From: Zestomonas insulae
GTDB taxonomy: Bacteria; Pseudomonadota; Gammaproteobacteria; Pseudomonadales; Pseudomonadaceae
Direction: 5' to 3'
DNA length: 64,000 nucleotides
NCBI RefSeq assembly: GCF_016901015.1
Contig: NZ_JAFEUP010000005.1
Coordinates: 310,001-374,000, forward strand
Positions within the stretch are counted from its first letter, which is position 1, and each line of letters starts with the position of its first letter. The position numbers and the translations under genes were made by a program. The notes under the pieces were generated by a model. The model had not been told where the DNA came from and ran no database searches. It was given only the letters and a program-made list of their open reading frames with translations. Positions 56,562 through 64,000 of the stretch are shown in pieces.

Positions 56562-57629
56562 ATGGTCGACGGCAAGCCGCTGAGCGAGCGTCTGCGCGGC
56601 GAGGTCAAGCGTGCGCTGCGACGCCGTCTCAAGGGCCTCGACTACCTCAGCTCGCCGGGCCCGGTGGTCGGCCGCACGCCGAAGACGCTGCTGCACCGGC
56701 GCGGCACGCTGAGCCTCTACCACTACCACCCGAGTGCGGACGAGATCTACCGGGTGCCGGTGCTGCTGGTGATGGCGCCGATCAACAAGGCCGACCTGTT
56801 CGACCTGACCAAGGGCCAGAGCCTGGTCGAGTTCCTCCTGCACCGCGGCTACGACGTCTACGTGGTGGACTGGAACGCACCGAGCGCCGACGAGAAGCAC
56901 CTCAAGCTCGACAACTACGTGCTCGACTTCATTCCCGACTGCCTGCGCCGCGTGCAGGAGGACTGCGGCGAGGCCGAAGTGACGCTGATCGGTTACTGCA
57001 TGGCCGGCGTGCTGTCGACCCTGTATGCCGCGCTGCATCCGGACGGCCCGCTGAAGAACCTGGTGTGCTTCACCACGCCGATCGACTGGCAGCACGTGCC
57101 CTGGCACCGCGTGGTCGCCCATCCCAAGCATTTCGACGTCGATCGCCTGGTCGACCGGCTGGGCATCATCCCGGCGGAGATGATCGTCAAGGGCTTCGAC
57201 ATGCTGCGCCCGGCGGGGCGTCTCGCCGGCCAGCTGCGCCTGTGGGACAACATGTGGAACGACGACTACGTGAAGGGCTACCGGATGATGATCGAGTGGG
57301 GCGCCAGCGCCGTGCCGCTGGCAGGCGAATGCTACCGGCAGATCGTCAAGGAGCTGATGTGGAAGAACGGCCTGATGGAAGGCACCTTGCGCATCGGTGG
57401 CCGCGCGGTGGTGCTGGAGCAGATCCGCGTGCCGCTGCTGCACGTGATCGCCGAGTACGACACGCTGGTGCCGCCGGCCAGCGCCAAGCCGCTGCTGGAA
57501 AAAGTCGCCTCACAAGATAAACAGGAAATCGTCCTGCCTGGCGGCCATGTCAGCCTGGTGGCGGGGCCGGCTGCCGTGCGCCGGATGTGGCCGGCGCTGG
57601 ATCAATGGCTAGGGAGAAGATCGCTATGA
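56562..57629 (+). CDS. class III-like polyhydroxyalkanoate synthase (PhaC-like)
   Basis: The 355-residue protein has exactly the length of class III PhaC and the same catalytic triad. C146 lies in the lipase-like box GYCMAG (144-149), D300 in IAEYDTLVPP and H329 in LPGGHVSLV. The Allochromatium enzyme has these at 149, 302 and 331. INKADLFDLTKGQSLVEFLL, WNDDYVKGYRMMIEWGASAV and CFTTPIDWQHVPWH are also PhaC-like. Such enzymes polymerise 3-hydroxyacyl-CoA to polyester. Pseudomonas more often has class II PhaC1/PhaC2, so this is a different type. It overlaps the GNAT gene by ATGA at 57626-57629. ATG 56562 lies 2 bp after the short PhaE-like gene. Confidence 0.8.
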   Translation: MVDGKPLSERLRGEVKRALRRRLKGLDYLSSPGPVVGRTPKTLLHRRGTLSLYHYHPSADEIYRVPVLLVMAPINKADLFDLTKGQSLVEFLLHRGYDVYVVDWNAPSADEKHLKLDNYVLDFIPDCLRRVQEDCGEAEVTLIGYCMAGVLSTLYAALHPDGPLKNLVCFTTPIDWQHVPWHRVVAHPKHFDVDRLVDRLGIIPAEMIVKGFDMLRPAGRLAGQLRLWDNMWNDDYVKGYRMMIEWGASAVPLAGECYRQIVKELMWKNGLMEGTLRIGGRAVVLEQIRVPLLHVIAEYDTLVPPASAKPLLEKVASQDKQEIVLPGGHVSLVAGPAAVRRMWPALDQWLGRRSL

Positions 57630-58225
57630 GCAAGTCCGTTTCGCGCGGCTATCCACGCACGCTGCACTGCGGCGCGGCGAGCATCGAGCTGCGCCACATG
57701 TGCAGCGCCGACGGCGCGGCGGTACGCGCCTTCCTGGCCACCCTGCCGACCCATGACCTGCTGTTCGTGCAGCGCGACGTGCAGCACCCCAAGGTCATCG
57801 CCGCCTGGTTGCAGGCGGTCGAGGACGGCGTGATCACCAGCCTGGTCGCCTACCAGGGCGAGCAACTGGTCGGCTGCACGGCGATCGTCACCGACGTGCT
57901 GTCCTGGTCGCGGCACGTCGGCGAGCTGCGCGTGCTGATCGCCCCGGCCTGGCGCGGTCGCGGGCTGGGCCGCGGGCTGATCGAGGAGAGCTTCAAGCTG
58001 GCGCTCAAGCTCAAGCTGGAGAAGCTGGTGGTGCAGATGACCGTCGACCAGAGCGCGGCGATCGTGGTCTTCGAGGAGCTCGGCTTCCACGCCGAAGCGG
58101 TGCTCCGCGACCACGTCAAGGACCCCGACGGCAAGTCCCACGACCTCGCCGTGCTGAGCCTGCACGTCGCCGAACTGGCGCTGCAGCGCCAGGCGCGCGG
58201 CATGTCCACGGCGCTCAACGAATAG
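57626..58225 (+). CDS. GNAT-family N-acetyltransferase
   Basis: The 199-residue protein has a GNAT domain (about residues 20-175). Motif A reads LRVLIAPAWRGRGLGRGLIE with the Q/RxxGxG/A pyrophosphate loop, followed by VQMTVDQSAAIVVFEELGFH typical of strand-loop-helix B. Donor is expected to be an acyl-CoA and acceptor is unknown. It starts in the PhaC-like stop codon, so it is coupled to the polyester operon. Acylation of a protein or monomer in that pathway is possible. ATG 57626 is better than an upstream start because AGGGAGAAGATC precedes it. Confidence 0.87.
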   Translation: MSKSVSRGYPRTLHCGAASIELRHMCSADGAAVRAFLATLPTHDLLFVQRDVQHPKVIAAWLQAVEDGVITSLVAYQGEQLVGCTAIVTDVLSWSRHVGELRVLIAPAWRGRGLGRGLIEESFKLALKLKLEKLVVQMTVDQSAAIVVFEELGFHAEAVLRDHVKDPDGKSHDLAVLSLHVAELALQRQARGMSTALNE

Positions 58226-58240
58226 GCCGCAGGTGGCTGC

Positions 58241-58579
58241 CTAGCTCGGCTGCTCGGCAGCCAGCTGTTGCCACAGCGCTGCGATGCTCGCCGCATCGCG
58301 CGGCCGTACCAGGCGCGCCAGTTCCGTGCCGTCGCGCAGCAGGATCAGCGTCGGCCACAGGGTGACGCGAAACGAGCGGCCCAGGCGGCGGCCGCGGCCG
58401 TCCTCGATCTTCAGATGACGCAACTCTGGCTGCAGGGCCAGCGCCGCGGCGAGTGGCGCCTGGGCGGCCTGGCAATGGCCGCACCAGGGCGCGCCGAACT
58501 CGATCAGGGTGGCGCCGGGTAGCGCGTCGACGGCGGCGCGGCTGGGCTCCTGCGCGGCGTAGGTGGAGGTCAGGCTCAT
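58241..58579 (-). CDS. thioredoxin-family protein
   Basis: The 112-residue protein has the active site FGAPWCGHCQAAQAPL with C33 and C36 (WCGHC). The thioredoxin fold shows in FRVTLWPTLILLRDGTELAR, including the conserved Pro before the TLILL strand. There is no signal peptide, so it is cytoplasmic. The CGHC active site is closer to PDI and some thioredoxin-like proteins than to the CGPC of TrxA. It is convergent with the GNAT gene and stands alone. The partner protein is unknown. Confidence 0.85.
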   Translation of the reverse strand: MSLTSTYAAQEPSRAAVDALPGATLIEFGAPWCGHCQAAQAPLAAALALQPELRHLKIEDGRGRRLGRSFRVTLWPTLILLRDGTELARLVRPRDAASIAALWQQLAAEQPS

Positions 58580-58667
58580 CGGTGCGGTTCCGCTGGCGCC
58601 GGGACTGAGCCACGGCAGGTTCCCGGCTTATACAGGCTGGCCGCGCCAGCGGCCAGTGACGCGCCGC

Positions 58668-59108
58668 TCAGGCGAACGGCTGGGGATACTCGCCGGCCGG
58701 CTCATGCCGCGGAGTGGTGCCGATCAGGCGCGCATCGGCCAGCGCGGCGGTGCGGTGCACGGTGGCAGCGCGGTACTCCGGGTCGGCGAGCATGCCGAGA
58801 AACGCCGCCTTCGATGGGTAGCGCACCAGCAGCAACTCGTCCCAGTCCTCGCCCGGCGGGGCGATCAGCGTGGCGTGCGCGGCGGCCAGCGCCTGCACCT
58901 CGCCACCGAGCGCCTGCACCTTGGCCAGCGCGGTGAGGCTGTAGCGTGCGTAGGCGACCCGACCGCTGCACGGCGAGTGCGTGCTGTCGGCCGGGTAGGC
59001 AGCCTGCTCGCGGAAACGCAGCAGGTTGAGCATGAGGATCGGCGTGTCGTCAGGCATGCGCTCGACGAAGGTCTTCAGCTGTTCGCGGGTCGGGTCGATG
59101 CTGGGCAT
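58668..59108 (-). CDS. DUF1330 family protein
   Basis: The 146-residue protein matches the DUF1330 ferredoxin-like family: TPILMLNLLRFREQAAYPAD, ARYSLTALAKVQALGGEVQA and WDELLLVRYPSKAAFLGMLA with DPEYRAATVHRTAAL. Members are small cytoplasmic proteins without known activity. The start is ATG 59108 with CAGGAGGCCGCC upstream; the longer open frame upstream is not similar to the family. It lies 101 bp downstream of gcdG on the same strand and may be cotranscribed with it. Confidence 0.83.
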   Translation of the reverse strand: MPSIDPTREQLKTFVERMPDDTPILMLNLLRFREQAAYPADSTHSPCSGRVAYARYSLTALAKVQALGGEVQALAAAHATLIAPPGEDWDELLLVRYPSKAAFLGMLADPEYRAATVHRTAALADARLIGTTPRHEPAGEYPQPFA

Positions 59109-59209
59109 GGGCGGCCTCCTGGGAAGATGAGGCAACGCTAGCCGGGGAATCGACCGCGGTCCAACCGCACCGCAGGGGAGCGCACGCCGGCCAGCCGGCG
59201 TGCCGCGAG

Positions 59210-60433
59210 CTACACCACCTTGGCGGCGCGCAACTCGGCGAGGCGCGCGGCATCCAGGCCGAGCAGGCCCTGCAGCACCGCGTCGGTGTGCGCGCCGAGT
59301 TGCGGCGCGGCATGCCGGTACTCCACCGGGCTGGCCGACAGGCGCAGCGGACTGGCGACCTGCGGCACGCTGCCGGCGACCGGGTGCGGCAGGTCGAGGC
59401 GCAGGCCGCGGGCGATCACCTGCGGGTCGGCGAACATCTCCGCCAGATTGTTGATCGGCCCGCACGGCACGCCAGCCTGCTCGAGCAGCGCGATCCACTC
59501 GGCGGTGCTCTTGAACACCGTGGTCTGACGCAGCAGCGGGATCAGCTCGGCGCGATGCGCGACCCGAGCCGAATTGGTGGAAAAACGCGAATCGCCGGCC
59601 AAAGCCGGAAGGCCGGCGACCTCGCAGAACTTGCGGAACTGGCTGTCGTTGCCGATCGCCAGGATCATGTTGCCGTCCGCGGTGGGGAAATCCTGATACG
59701 GCACGATGTTCGGGTGCGCGTTGCCCAGGCGCTTGGGCGGCGTGCCGGTTGTCAGGTAGTTCATCGCCTGGTTGGCCAGGCAGGCGACCTGCACGTCGAG
59801 CAGCGCCATGTCGATCGACTGGCCTTCGCCGGTGCGGTCGCGGTGCGCCAGCGCGGCGAGGATCGCCACCGCCGAATAGAGGCCGGTGAGGATGTCGGTG
59901 AGTGCCACGCCGACTTTCATCGGCCCGGCACCGGGCTCGCCGTCCGGGTGCCCGCTCAGGCTCATCAGCCCGCCGAGGCCCTGGATCATGAAGTCGTAGC
60001 CGGCGCGCTTGGCGTACGGCCCGTCCTGGCCAAAGCCGGTGATCGAGCAGTAGATCAGCTTCGGATTGAGCGCCTTCAGCGCGGCGTAATCGAGGCCGTA
60101 GGCAGCCAGGCCGCCGACCTTGAAGTTCTCGATGACCACGTCGGACTTCGCCGCCAGCTCGCGGACCAGGCGCTGGCCTTCGGGCTGGGTAAAGTCGATG
60201 GTCACCGACTGTTTGTTGCGGTTGGCGGCGTGGTAGTAGGCCGCCTCGTCGGTGTTATGCCCGTTGGCGTCCTGCAGGTAGGGTGGCCCCCAGCCGCGGG
60301 TGTCGTCGCCCACGCCCGGGCGCTCGACCTTGATCACCTCGGCGCCGAGGTCGGCGAGGATCTGCCCGGCCCAGGGCCCGGCGAGGATGCGCGAGAGGTC
60401 GAGCACGCGGATGTTGGACAGGGCAGCGGACAT
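59210..60433 (-). CDS. gcdG: succinyl-CoA:glutarate CoA-transferase (CaiB/BaiF family)
   Basis: GcdG activates glutarate to glutaryl-CoA using succinyl-CoA, the step before glutaryl-CoA dehydrogenase. The 407-residue class III CoA-transferase has the family opening IRVLDLSRILAGPWAGQILA followed by DLGAEVIKVERPG. Its catalytic aspartate candidate is D180 in VGVALTDILTG, and GFGQDGPYAKRAGYDFMIQG is conserved. Adjacency to gcdH and gcdR in the known Pseudomonas arrangement supports the substrate. It is 143 bp downstream of gcdH, with a repeat in between. The start ATG 60433 has a GTTCCCGGAGTCGTCC stretch upstream. Confidence 0.92.
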   Translation of the reverse strand: MSAALSNIRVLDLSRILAGPWAGQILADLGAEVIKVERPGVGDDTRGWGPPYLQDANGHNTDEAAYYHAANRNKQSVTIDFTQPEGQRLVRELAAKSDVVIENFKVGGLAAYGLDYAALKALNPKLIYCSITGFGQDGPYAKRAGYDFMIQGLGGLMSLSGHPDGEPGAGPMKVGVALTDILTGLYSAVAILAALAHRDRTGEGQSIDMALLDVQVACLANQAMNYLTTGTPPKRLGNAHPNIVPYQDFPTADGNMILAIGNDSQFRKFCEVAGLPALAGDSRFSTNSARVAHRAELIPLLRQTTVFKSTAEWIALLEQAGVPCGPINNLAEMFADPQVIARGLRLDLPHPVAGSVPQVASPLRLSASPVEYRHAAPQLGAHTDAVLQGLLGLDAARLAELRAAKVV

Positions 60434-60454
60434 GGACGACTCCGGGAACGTGGG

Positions 60455-60556
60455 ACTGATTCCCTCTCCCTTTGGGAGAGGGTTAGGGTGAGGGACGGTG
60501 CAGCGGTGTAGCGAGAACCCTTACCCCCGGCCCCTCTCTCGGGGGGGAGAGGGGAG
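60455..60556. repeat. inverted CCCTCTCCC/GGGAGAGGG repeat
   Basis: CCCTCTCCCTTTGGGAGAGG near 60462-60482 is a small palindrome followed by GTTAGGGTGAGGG. An inverted partner CCCTTACCCCCGGCCCC, then CTCTCTCGGGGGGGAGAGGG, lies at 60518-60555. This common intergenic repeat lies between gcdH and gcdG. Confidence 0.65.
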
Positions 60557-60576
60557 AAAGCAGGCGTGTGGTGTGC

Positions 60577-61758
60577 TTAGAAGAACGCCTGGATGCCGGT
60601 CTGCGCGCGGCCGAGGATCAGCGCGTGCACGTCATGGGTGCCTTCGTAGGTGTTGACCACCTCGAGGTTGACCAGGTGGCGGGCCACGCCGAATTCGTCG
60701 CTGATGCCGTTGCCACCCATCATGTCGCGCGCCACACGGGCGATATCCAGCGACTTGCCGCAGCTGTTGCGCTTCATGATCGAGGTGATTTCCACCGCCG
60801 CGGTGCCCTCGTCCTTCATTCGGCCGAGGCGCAGGCAACCTTGCAGGGCCAGGGTGATCTCGGTCTGCATGTCGGCGAGCTTCTTCTGCACCAGCTGAGT
60901 CGCGGCCAGCGGGCGGCCGAACTGCTTGCGGTCCAGGGTGTACTGGCGGGCGGTGTGCCAGCAGAACTCGGCGGCGCCCAGCGCGCCCCAGCTGATGCCG
61001 TAGCGGGCGGAGTTCAGGCAGGTGAACGGGCCACGCAGGCCGCGCACGTCGGGGAAGGCGTTCTCTTCCGGGCAGAACACGTTGTCCATGACGATCTCGC
61101 CGGTGATCGAGGCGCGCAGGCCGACCTTGCCGTGGATTGTCGGCGCGCTCAGGCCTTCCCAGCCCTTCTCGAGCACGAAGCCGCGGATCTCGCCGGCGTC
61201 GTCCTTGGCCCAGACCACGAACACGTCGGCGATCGGGCTGTTGGTGATCCACATCTTGCTGCCGGACAGGCGATAGCCGCCGTCGACTTTCTTCGCCCGG
61301 CAGATCATCGAGCCCGGGTCGGAACCGTGGTTCGGCTCGGTCAGGCCGAAGCAGCCGATGTATTCGCCGTTGGCCAGCTTGGGCAGGTACTTGCGCTTGG
61401 TCGCTTCGTTGCCGAACTCGTAGATCGGCACCATCACCAGCGAGGACTGCACGCTCATCATCGAGCGGTAGCCGGAGTCGACGCGCTCGACTTCACGGGC
61501 GATCAGCCCGTAGCACACGTAGTTCAGGCCGCTGCCGCCGTACTCGGTGGGAATGGTCGCGCCGAGCAGACCGAGCTCGCCCATCTCGCGGAAGATCGAC
61601 GCATCGGTGCGCTCGTGGCGGAAGGCTTCCAGCACGCGCGGCGCCAGCTTGTCCTGGGCGTACTGGCGAGCGGTGTCGCGCACCATGCGCTCTTCTTCGG
61701 TCAGTTGCTGATCGAGCAGCAGGGGGTCTTCCCAGTTGAAGCTTGCTTTGCCGGCCAT
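60577..61758 (-). CDS. gcdH: glutaryl-CoA dehydrogenase
   Basis: GcdH oxidises and decarboxylates glutaryl-CoA to crotonyl-CoA with FAD, passing electrons to ETF. The 393-residue acyl-CoA dehydrogenase has catalytic E372 in NTYEGTHDVHALILGRA and the FAD segment CFGLTEPNHGSDPGSM followed by WITNSPIADVFVVWAK. R88 and E89 lie in YGLIAREVERVDSGYRSMMS. It matches the GCDH type, with GCFGLTEPNHGSDPG rather than the short-chain dehydrogenase pattern. It is divergent from the LysR gene gcdR. ATG 61758 has GAGGATTCCGCAC upstream. Confidence 0.96.
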   Translation of the reverse strand: MAGKASFNWEDPLLLDQQLTEEERMVRDTARQYAQDKLAPRVLEAFRHERTDASIFREMGELGLLGATIPTEYGGSGLNYVCYGLIAREVERVDSGYRSMMSVQSSLVMVPIYEFGNEATKRKYLPKLANGEYIGCFGLTEPNHGSDPGSMICRAKKVDGGYRLSGSKMWITNSPIADVFVVWAKDDAGEIRGFVLEKGWEGLSAPTIHGKVGLRASITGEIVMDNVFCPEENAFPDVRGLRGPFTCLNSARYGISWGALGAAEFCWHTARQYTLDRKQFGRPLAATQLVQKKLADMQTEITLALQGCLRLGRMKDEGTAAVEITSIMKRNSCGKSLDIARVARDMMGGNGISDEFGVARHLVNLEVVNTYEGTHDVHALILGRAQTGIQAFF

Positions 61759-61935
61759 GTGCGGAATCCTCGTGGGTGGGGCGGGCCGCGCACCGGGCGG
61801 CCAACAGATGGATTGATGCTAGGCCCGTCAGGCGCTGCGAGCAAACGAGGATTTCGCACGCTATTGTGCGATTTACTCACTTCGTGAGAGGTTAAGCGGT
61901 CACTTTCATTGGTTCAGAGTGAGAGCACTGCATAG

Positions 61936-62841
61936 ATGCGTCGCAAGATCCCCAGCACCGCGGCCCTCGTGGCTTTCGAATCGGCGGCTCGCCACCAGAG
62001 CTTCACCAAGGCCGCCGACGAGCTGGCGCTGACCCAGAGCGCGGTGTGCCGGCAGATCGCCGGGCTGGAGAGCTTCCTCGGCGTGGCGCTGTTCCGCCGC
62101 TCGCGGCGCGGCGTCAAGCTCACCGAGGCCGGGCTCAGCTACAGCCGCAAGGTCGCCGCCCAGCTCGACGCGGTGGAACGCGACACGCGGGCGATGATGG
62201 GCCAGCAGGGCGCGATGAGCATCGAGCTGGCGGTGGTGCCGACCTTCGGCACGCAATGGCTGCTGCCGCGCCTCAAGGAGTTCCAGCAGCGGCACCCTGA
62301 GGTGACGGTCAACCTGAGCAGCCGCACCCGGCCGTTCCTGTTCGCCGACACCGAGTTCGACGCGGCGATCTACTTCGGCGACGCCGACTGGTCGGGCACC
62401 GAGTCGCATTTCCTGATGCAGGAGAACTCGCAGCCGGTGTGTCACCCGAGCCTGCTCGCCGGGCGCAGCCAGCTCGATGCGGCGGCCATCGCCGAGCTGC
62501 CGCTGCTGCAGCAGACCACCCGCCCGTATGCCTGGCGGCAGTGGTTCAACTCGCTCGGCCTGAGCCCCGCGCAGGACCTCGGCGGGCCGCGCTACGAGCT
62601 GTTCTCGATGCTCGCCCAGGCGGCCAGCCACGCGATGGGCGTGGCGCTGATCCCGCCGTTCCTGATCGAGCGTGAGCTGGCCGACGGCCGCCTGGTGGTG
62701 GCGCTGCCGCACAGCTGCGTCGGCGAAGGCGCCTATTACCTGATGATTCCCGAGCGCAAGGTCGAGTCCGCCGCGCTGCGCGCGTTCCGCGACTGGCTGC
62801 TGGAAGCCGCCCGCACTTACCGGACTGACGCCGGGCTCTAG
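61936..62841 (+). CDS. gcdR: LysR-family regulator of glutarate catabolism
   Basis: The 301-residue protein has an N-terminal LysR helix-turn-helix (residues about 8-65; LVAFESAARHQSFTKAADEL then ALTQSAVCRQIAGLESFLGV). The effector domain matches the GcvA-like group (SIELAVVPTFGTQWLLPRLK; FADTEFDAAIYFGDADW). In other Pseudomonas the LysR protein divergent from gcdH activates gcdHG in response to glutarate. This supports the name, but here it is inferred from position. The 177-bp gap between gcdR and gcdH would hold its operator. ATG 61936 is the only good start near the family N terminus. Confidence 0.88.
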   Translation: MRRKIPSTAALVAFESAARHQSFTKAADELALTQSAVCRQIAGLESFLGVALFRRSRRGVKLTEAGLSYSRKVAAQLDAVERDTRAMMGQQGAMSIELAVVPTFGTQWLLPRLKEFQQRHPEVTVNLSSRTRPFLFADTEFDAAIYFGDADWSGTESHFLMQENSQPVCHPSLLAGRSQLDAAAIAELPLLQQTTRPYAWRQWFNSLGLSPAQDLGGPRYELFSMLAQAASHAMGVALIPPFLIERELADGRLVVALPHSCVGEGAYYLMIPERKVESAALRAFRDWLLEAARTYRTDAGL

Positions 62842-63092
62842 CGGCATTCACCTACCCAGATGGGTAAAGTTGTGGGCCAGTTCTCGACCAGATGTCTGGC
62901 CGACAAACGCAATGCCAGGTTCCGGTCCACACTGGATGCAGGCCGAAAGCCAGTAGCTCGGCCCCACTGGAGTACCAGCACCATCAACACCGCCAGCCCG
63001 AGCCTGCCGGCTCATGGGGCGATCGTCCGGTAGTCGTCGCCTGCCGCTGCGGCGTGTACTTCTGAACACGACAACAGCAAAGGTCTAGCACC

Positions 63093-64000
63093 ATGAATAG
63101 CTCTCGCTTCCTGCCGTGCAGTTTTCTGGCGCTGTCGCTGCTGGCCAGCAGTGTGATGGCGGCAGTTTCCCAACAAGAAGCCGACCAGCTCGGCACCAAA
63201 CTCACGCCACTGGGCGCCGAGAAGGAAGGCAGCGCCGACGGCAAGATCCCCGCCTACGACGGCGGCCTGCCGACCAACGCGGCGCCGATCAGCAACGGCT
63301 TCCTCAGCGACCCGTTCGCCAGCGATCAGCCGGAGTTCACCATCACCGCGCAGAACGCCGAGCAGTACAAGGACAAGCTCACCCCCGGTCAGCTGGCGAT
63401 GTTCAAGCGCTACGCCAGCACCTACAAGATGCCGGTGTTCAAGACTCGGCGCACCGCCAACGCGCCCGACGCGATCTACGCGATCGCCAAGCGCAGCGCC
63501 GTGCAGACGCAGTCGATCGATGGCGGCAACGGCCTGAGCAATTTCGCCGACACCCACTACTACGCCTTCCCGATTCCGAAGAATGGCGTCGAGGTGGTGT
63601 GGAACCACATCACCCGCTACCGCGGCGGCAACGCCAAGCGCCTGCTCGCCCAGGCCTCGCCGCAGACCAACGGCAGCTTCACCGCGGTGAAGTTCGAGGA
63701 CCAGGTCGCCTACCCCGACAGCATGCCGGACCTCTCCAAGGATCAGGGCTCCAACCTGCTGCTGCTGTTCCGCCAGGAAGTCACCGCACCGGCACGCTTG
63801 GCCGGTAACGTCACGCTGGTCCACGAGACCCTCGACCAGGTCAAGGAACCGCGCATGGCCTGGGTCTACAACGCTGGTCAGCGCCGCGTGCGGCGCGCCC
63901 CGCAGGTCGCCTACGACGGCCCGGGCACCGCATCCGACGGGCTGCGTACCTCGGACAACTTCGATATGTACAACGGCGCGCCGGACCGCTACGACTGGAA
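63093..64000 (+). CDS. DUF1329 outer-membrane-targeted protein, N-terminal part
   Basis: The frame runs off the right edge, showing 302 residues. A signal peptide (SFLALSLLASSVMA|AVSQ) is followed by the DUF1329 hallmarks AVSQQEADQLGTKLTPLGAE, KIPAYDGGL, ITAQNAEQYKDKLTPGQLAM and MFKRYASTYKMPVFKTRRTA. YDGPGTASDGLRTSDNFDMY near the end is also conserved. Family members have a LolB-like fold and occur with DUF1302 porins in uptake or export of hydrophobic compounds, often induced by LuxR-type regulators. The partner genes would be beyond the window. Full length is usually about 450 residues, so roughly a third is missing. ATG 63093 is preceded by AAAGGTCTAGCACC. Confidence 0.9.
   Translation, partial: MNSSRFLPCSFLALSLLASSVMAAVSQQEADQLGTKLTPLGAEKEGSADGKIPAYDGGLPTNAAPISNGFLSDPFASDQPEFTITAQNAEQYKDKLTPGQLAMFKRYASTYKMPVFKTRRTANAPDAIYAIAKRSAVQTQSIDGGNGLSNFADTHYYAFPIPKNGVEVVWNHITRYRGGNAKRLLAQASPQTNGSFTAVKFEDQVAYPDSMPDLSKDQGSNLLLLFRQEVTAPARLAGNVTLVHETLDQVKEPRMAWVYNAGQRRVRRAPQVAYDGPGTASDGLRTSDNFDMYNGAPDRYDW

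Noticed and set aside
1..64000. CRISPR arrays, insertion sequences, integrases or prophage genes
   Set aside because: No regularly spaced direct repeats and no transposase, integrase or phage-structural protein signature were found in any frame I read.

Overview
The window reads as chromosomal DNA of a Pseudomonas species. GC content is high, gene order is dense, REP-type palindromes lie between genes, and OprD porins, lsfA, oscA, gcdG/gcdH/gcdR, gabD/gabT and a kynurenine/nba pathway are all of Pseudomonas type. The species cannot be named from this sequence alone. No insertion sequence, phage gene or CRISPR array was seen.

Layout. (1) 1-26.4 kb is largely a sulfur-acquisition region. It holds ssuD (cut by the edge), ssuA, ssuE and lsfA on the minus strand, then the sulfate-binding protein gene cysP. 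Next come a pair of lipoproteins, an OprD porin, an OPT transporter and a methyltransferase gene broken by an amber codon. An AraC regulator and a TPR protein precede dcyD-tcyJ-tcyL-tcyN for cystine/D-cysteine use. A methyltransferase and an MFS exporter follow, then an alpha/beta hydrolase and a degenerate enhancer-binding protein. These face oscA-sbp-cysT-cysW-cysA. The region closes with an ArsR regulator, a small monooxygenase-fold protein and a TauE/SafE permease. (2) 26.4-36.2 kb has an XRE regulator, two tandem secreted paralogues of unknown function, an Mpo1-like protein, a Crp/Fnr regulator, a chemoreceptor, a receiver-HDOD protein and gabT/gabD. (3) 36.5 kb is tRNA-Arg(CCG).

(4) 36.8-54.4 kb is a kynurenine catabolic block. 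A LysR regulator precedes an eight-gene plus-strand operon covering 3-hydroxyanthranilate ring cleavage to pyruvate and acetyl-CoA. Facing it on the minus strand are kynureninase, an amino-acid permease, an OprD porin, a secreted LVIVD-repeat protein, a second porin and a PctA-like chemoreceptor. Together these could sense, import and degrade kynurenine-type compounds. The hydroxylase expected to supply 3-hydroxykynurenine is not in the window.

(5) 54.8-58.2 kb is a four-gene operon: an HSL-type hydrolase, a short PhaE-like subunit, a class III-like polyhydroxyalkanoate synthase and a GNAT protein. (6) 58.2-64 kb has a thioredoxin-like protein, a DUF1330 protein, the glutarate genes gcdG/gcdH with divergent gcdR, and the start of a DUF1329 protein. 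gabT/gabD (also the davT/davD step of lysine degradation) and gcdG/gcdH are successive parts of one lysine-to-crotonyl-CoA route.

Most notable observations: an enhancer-binding protein that has lost its sigma-54 contact loop, arginine fingers and DNA-binding domain; the compact PhaC/PhaE-like operon; the uncharacterised LVIVD protein in the kynurenine block; recurring TTCTTA-type palindromes at sulfur promoters; and a methyltransferase with an in-frame TAG.
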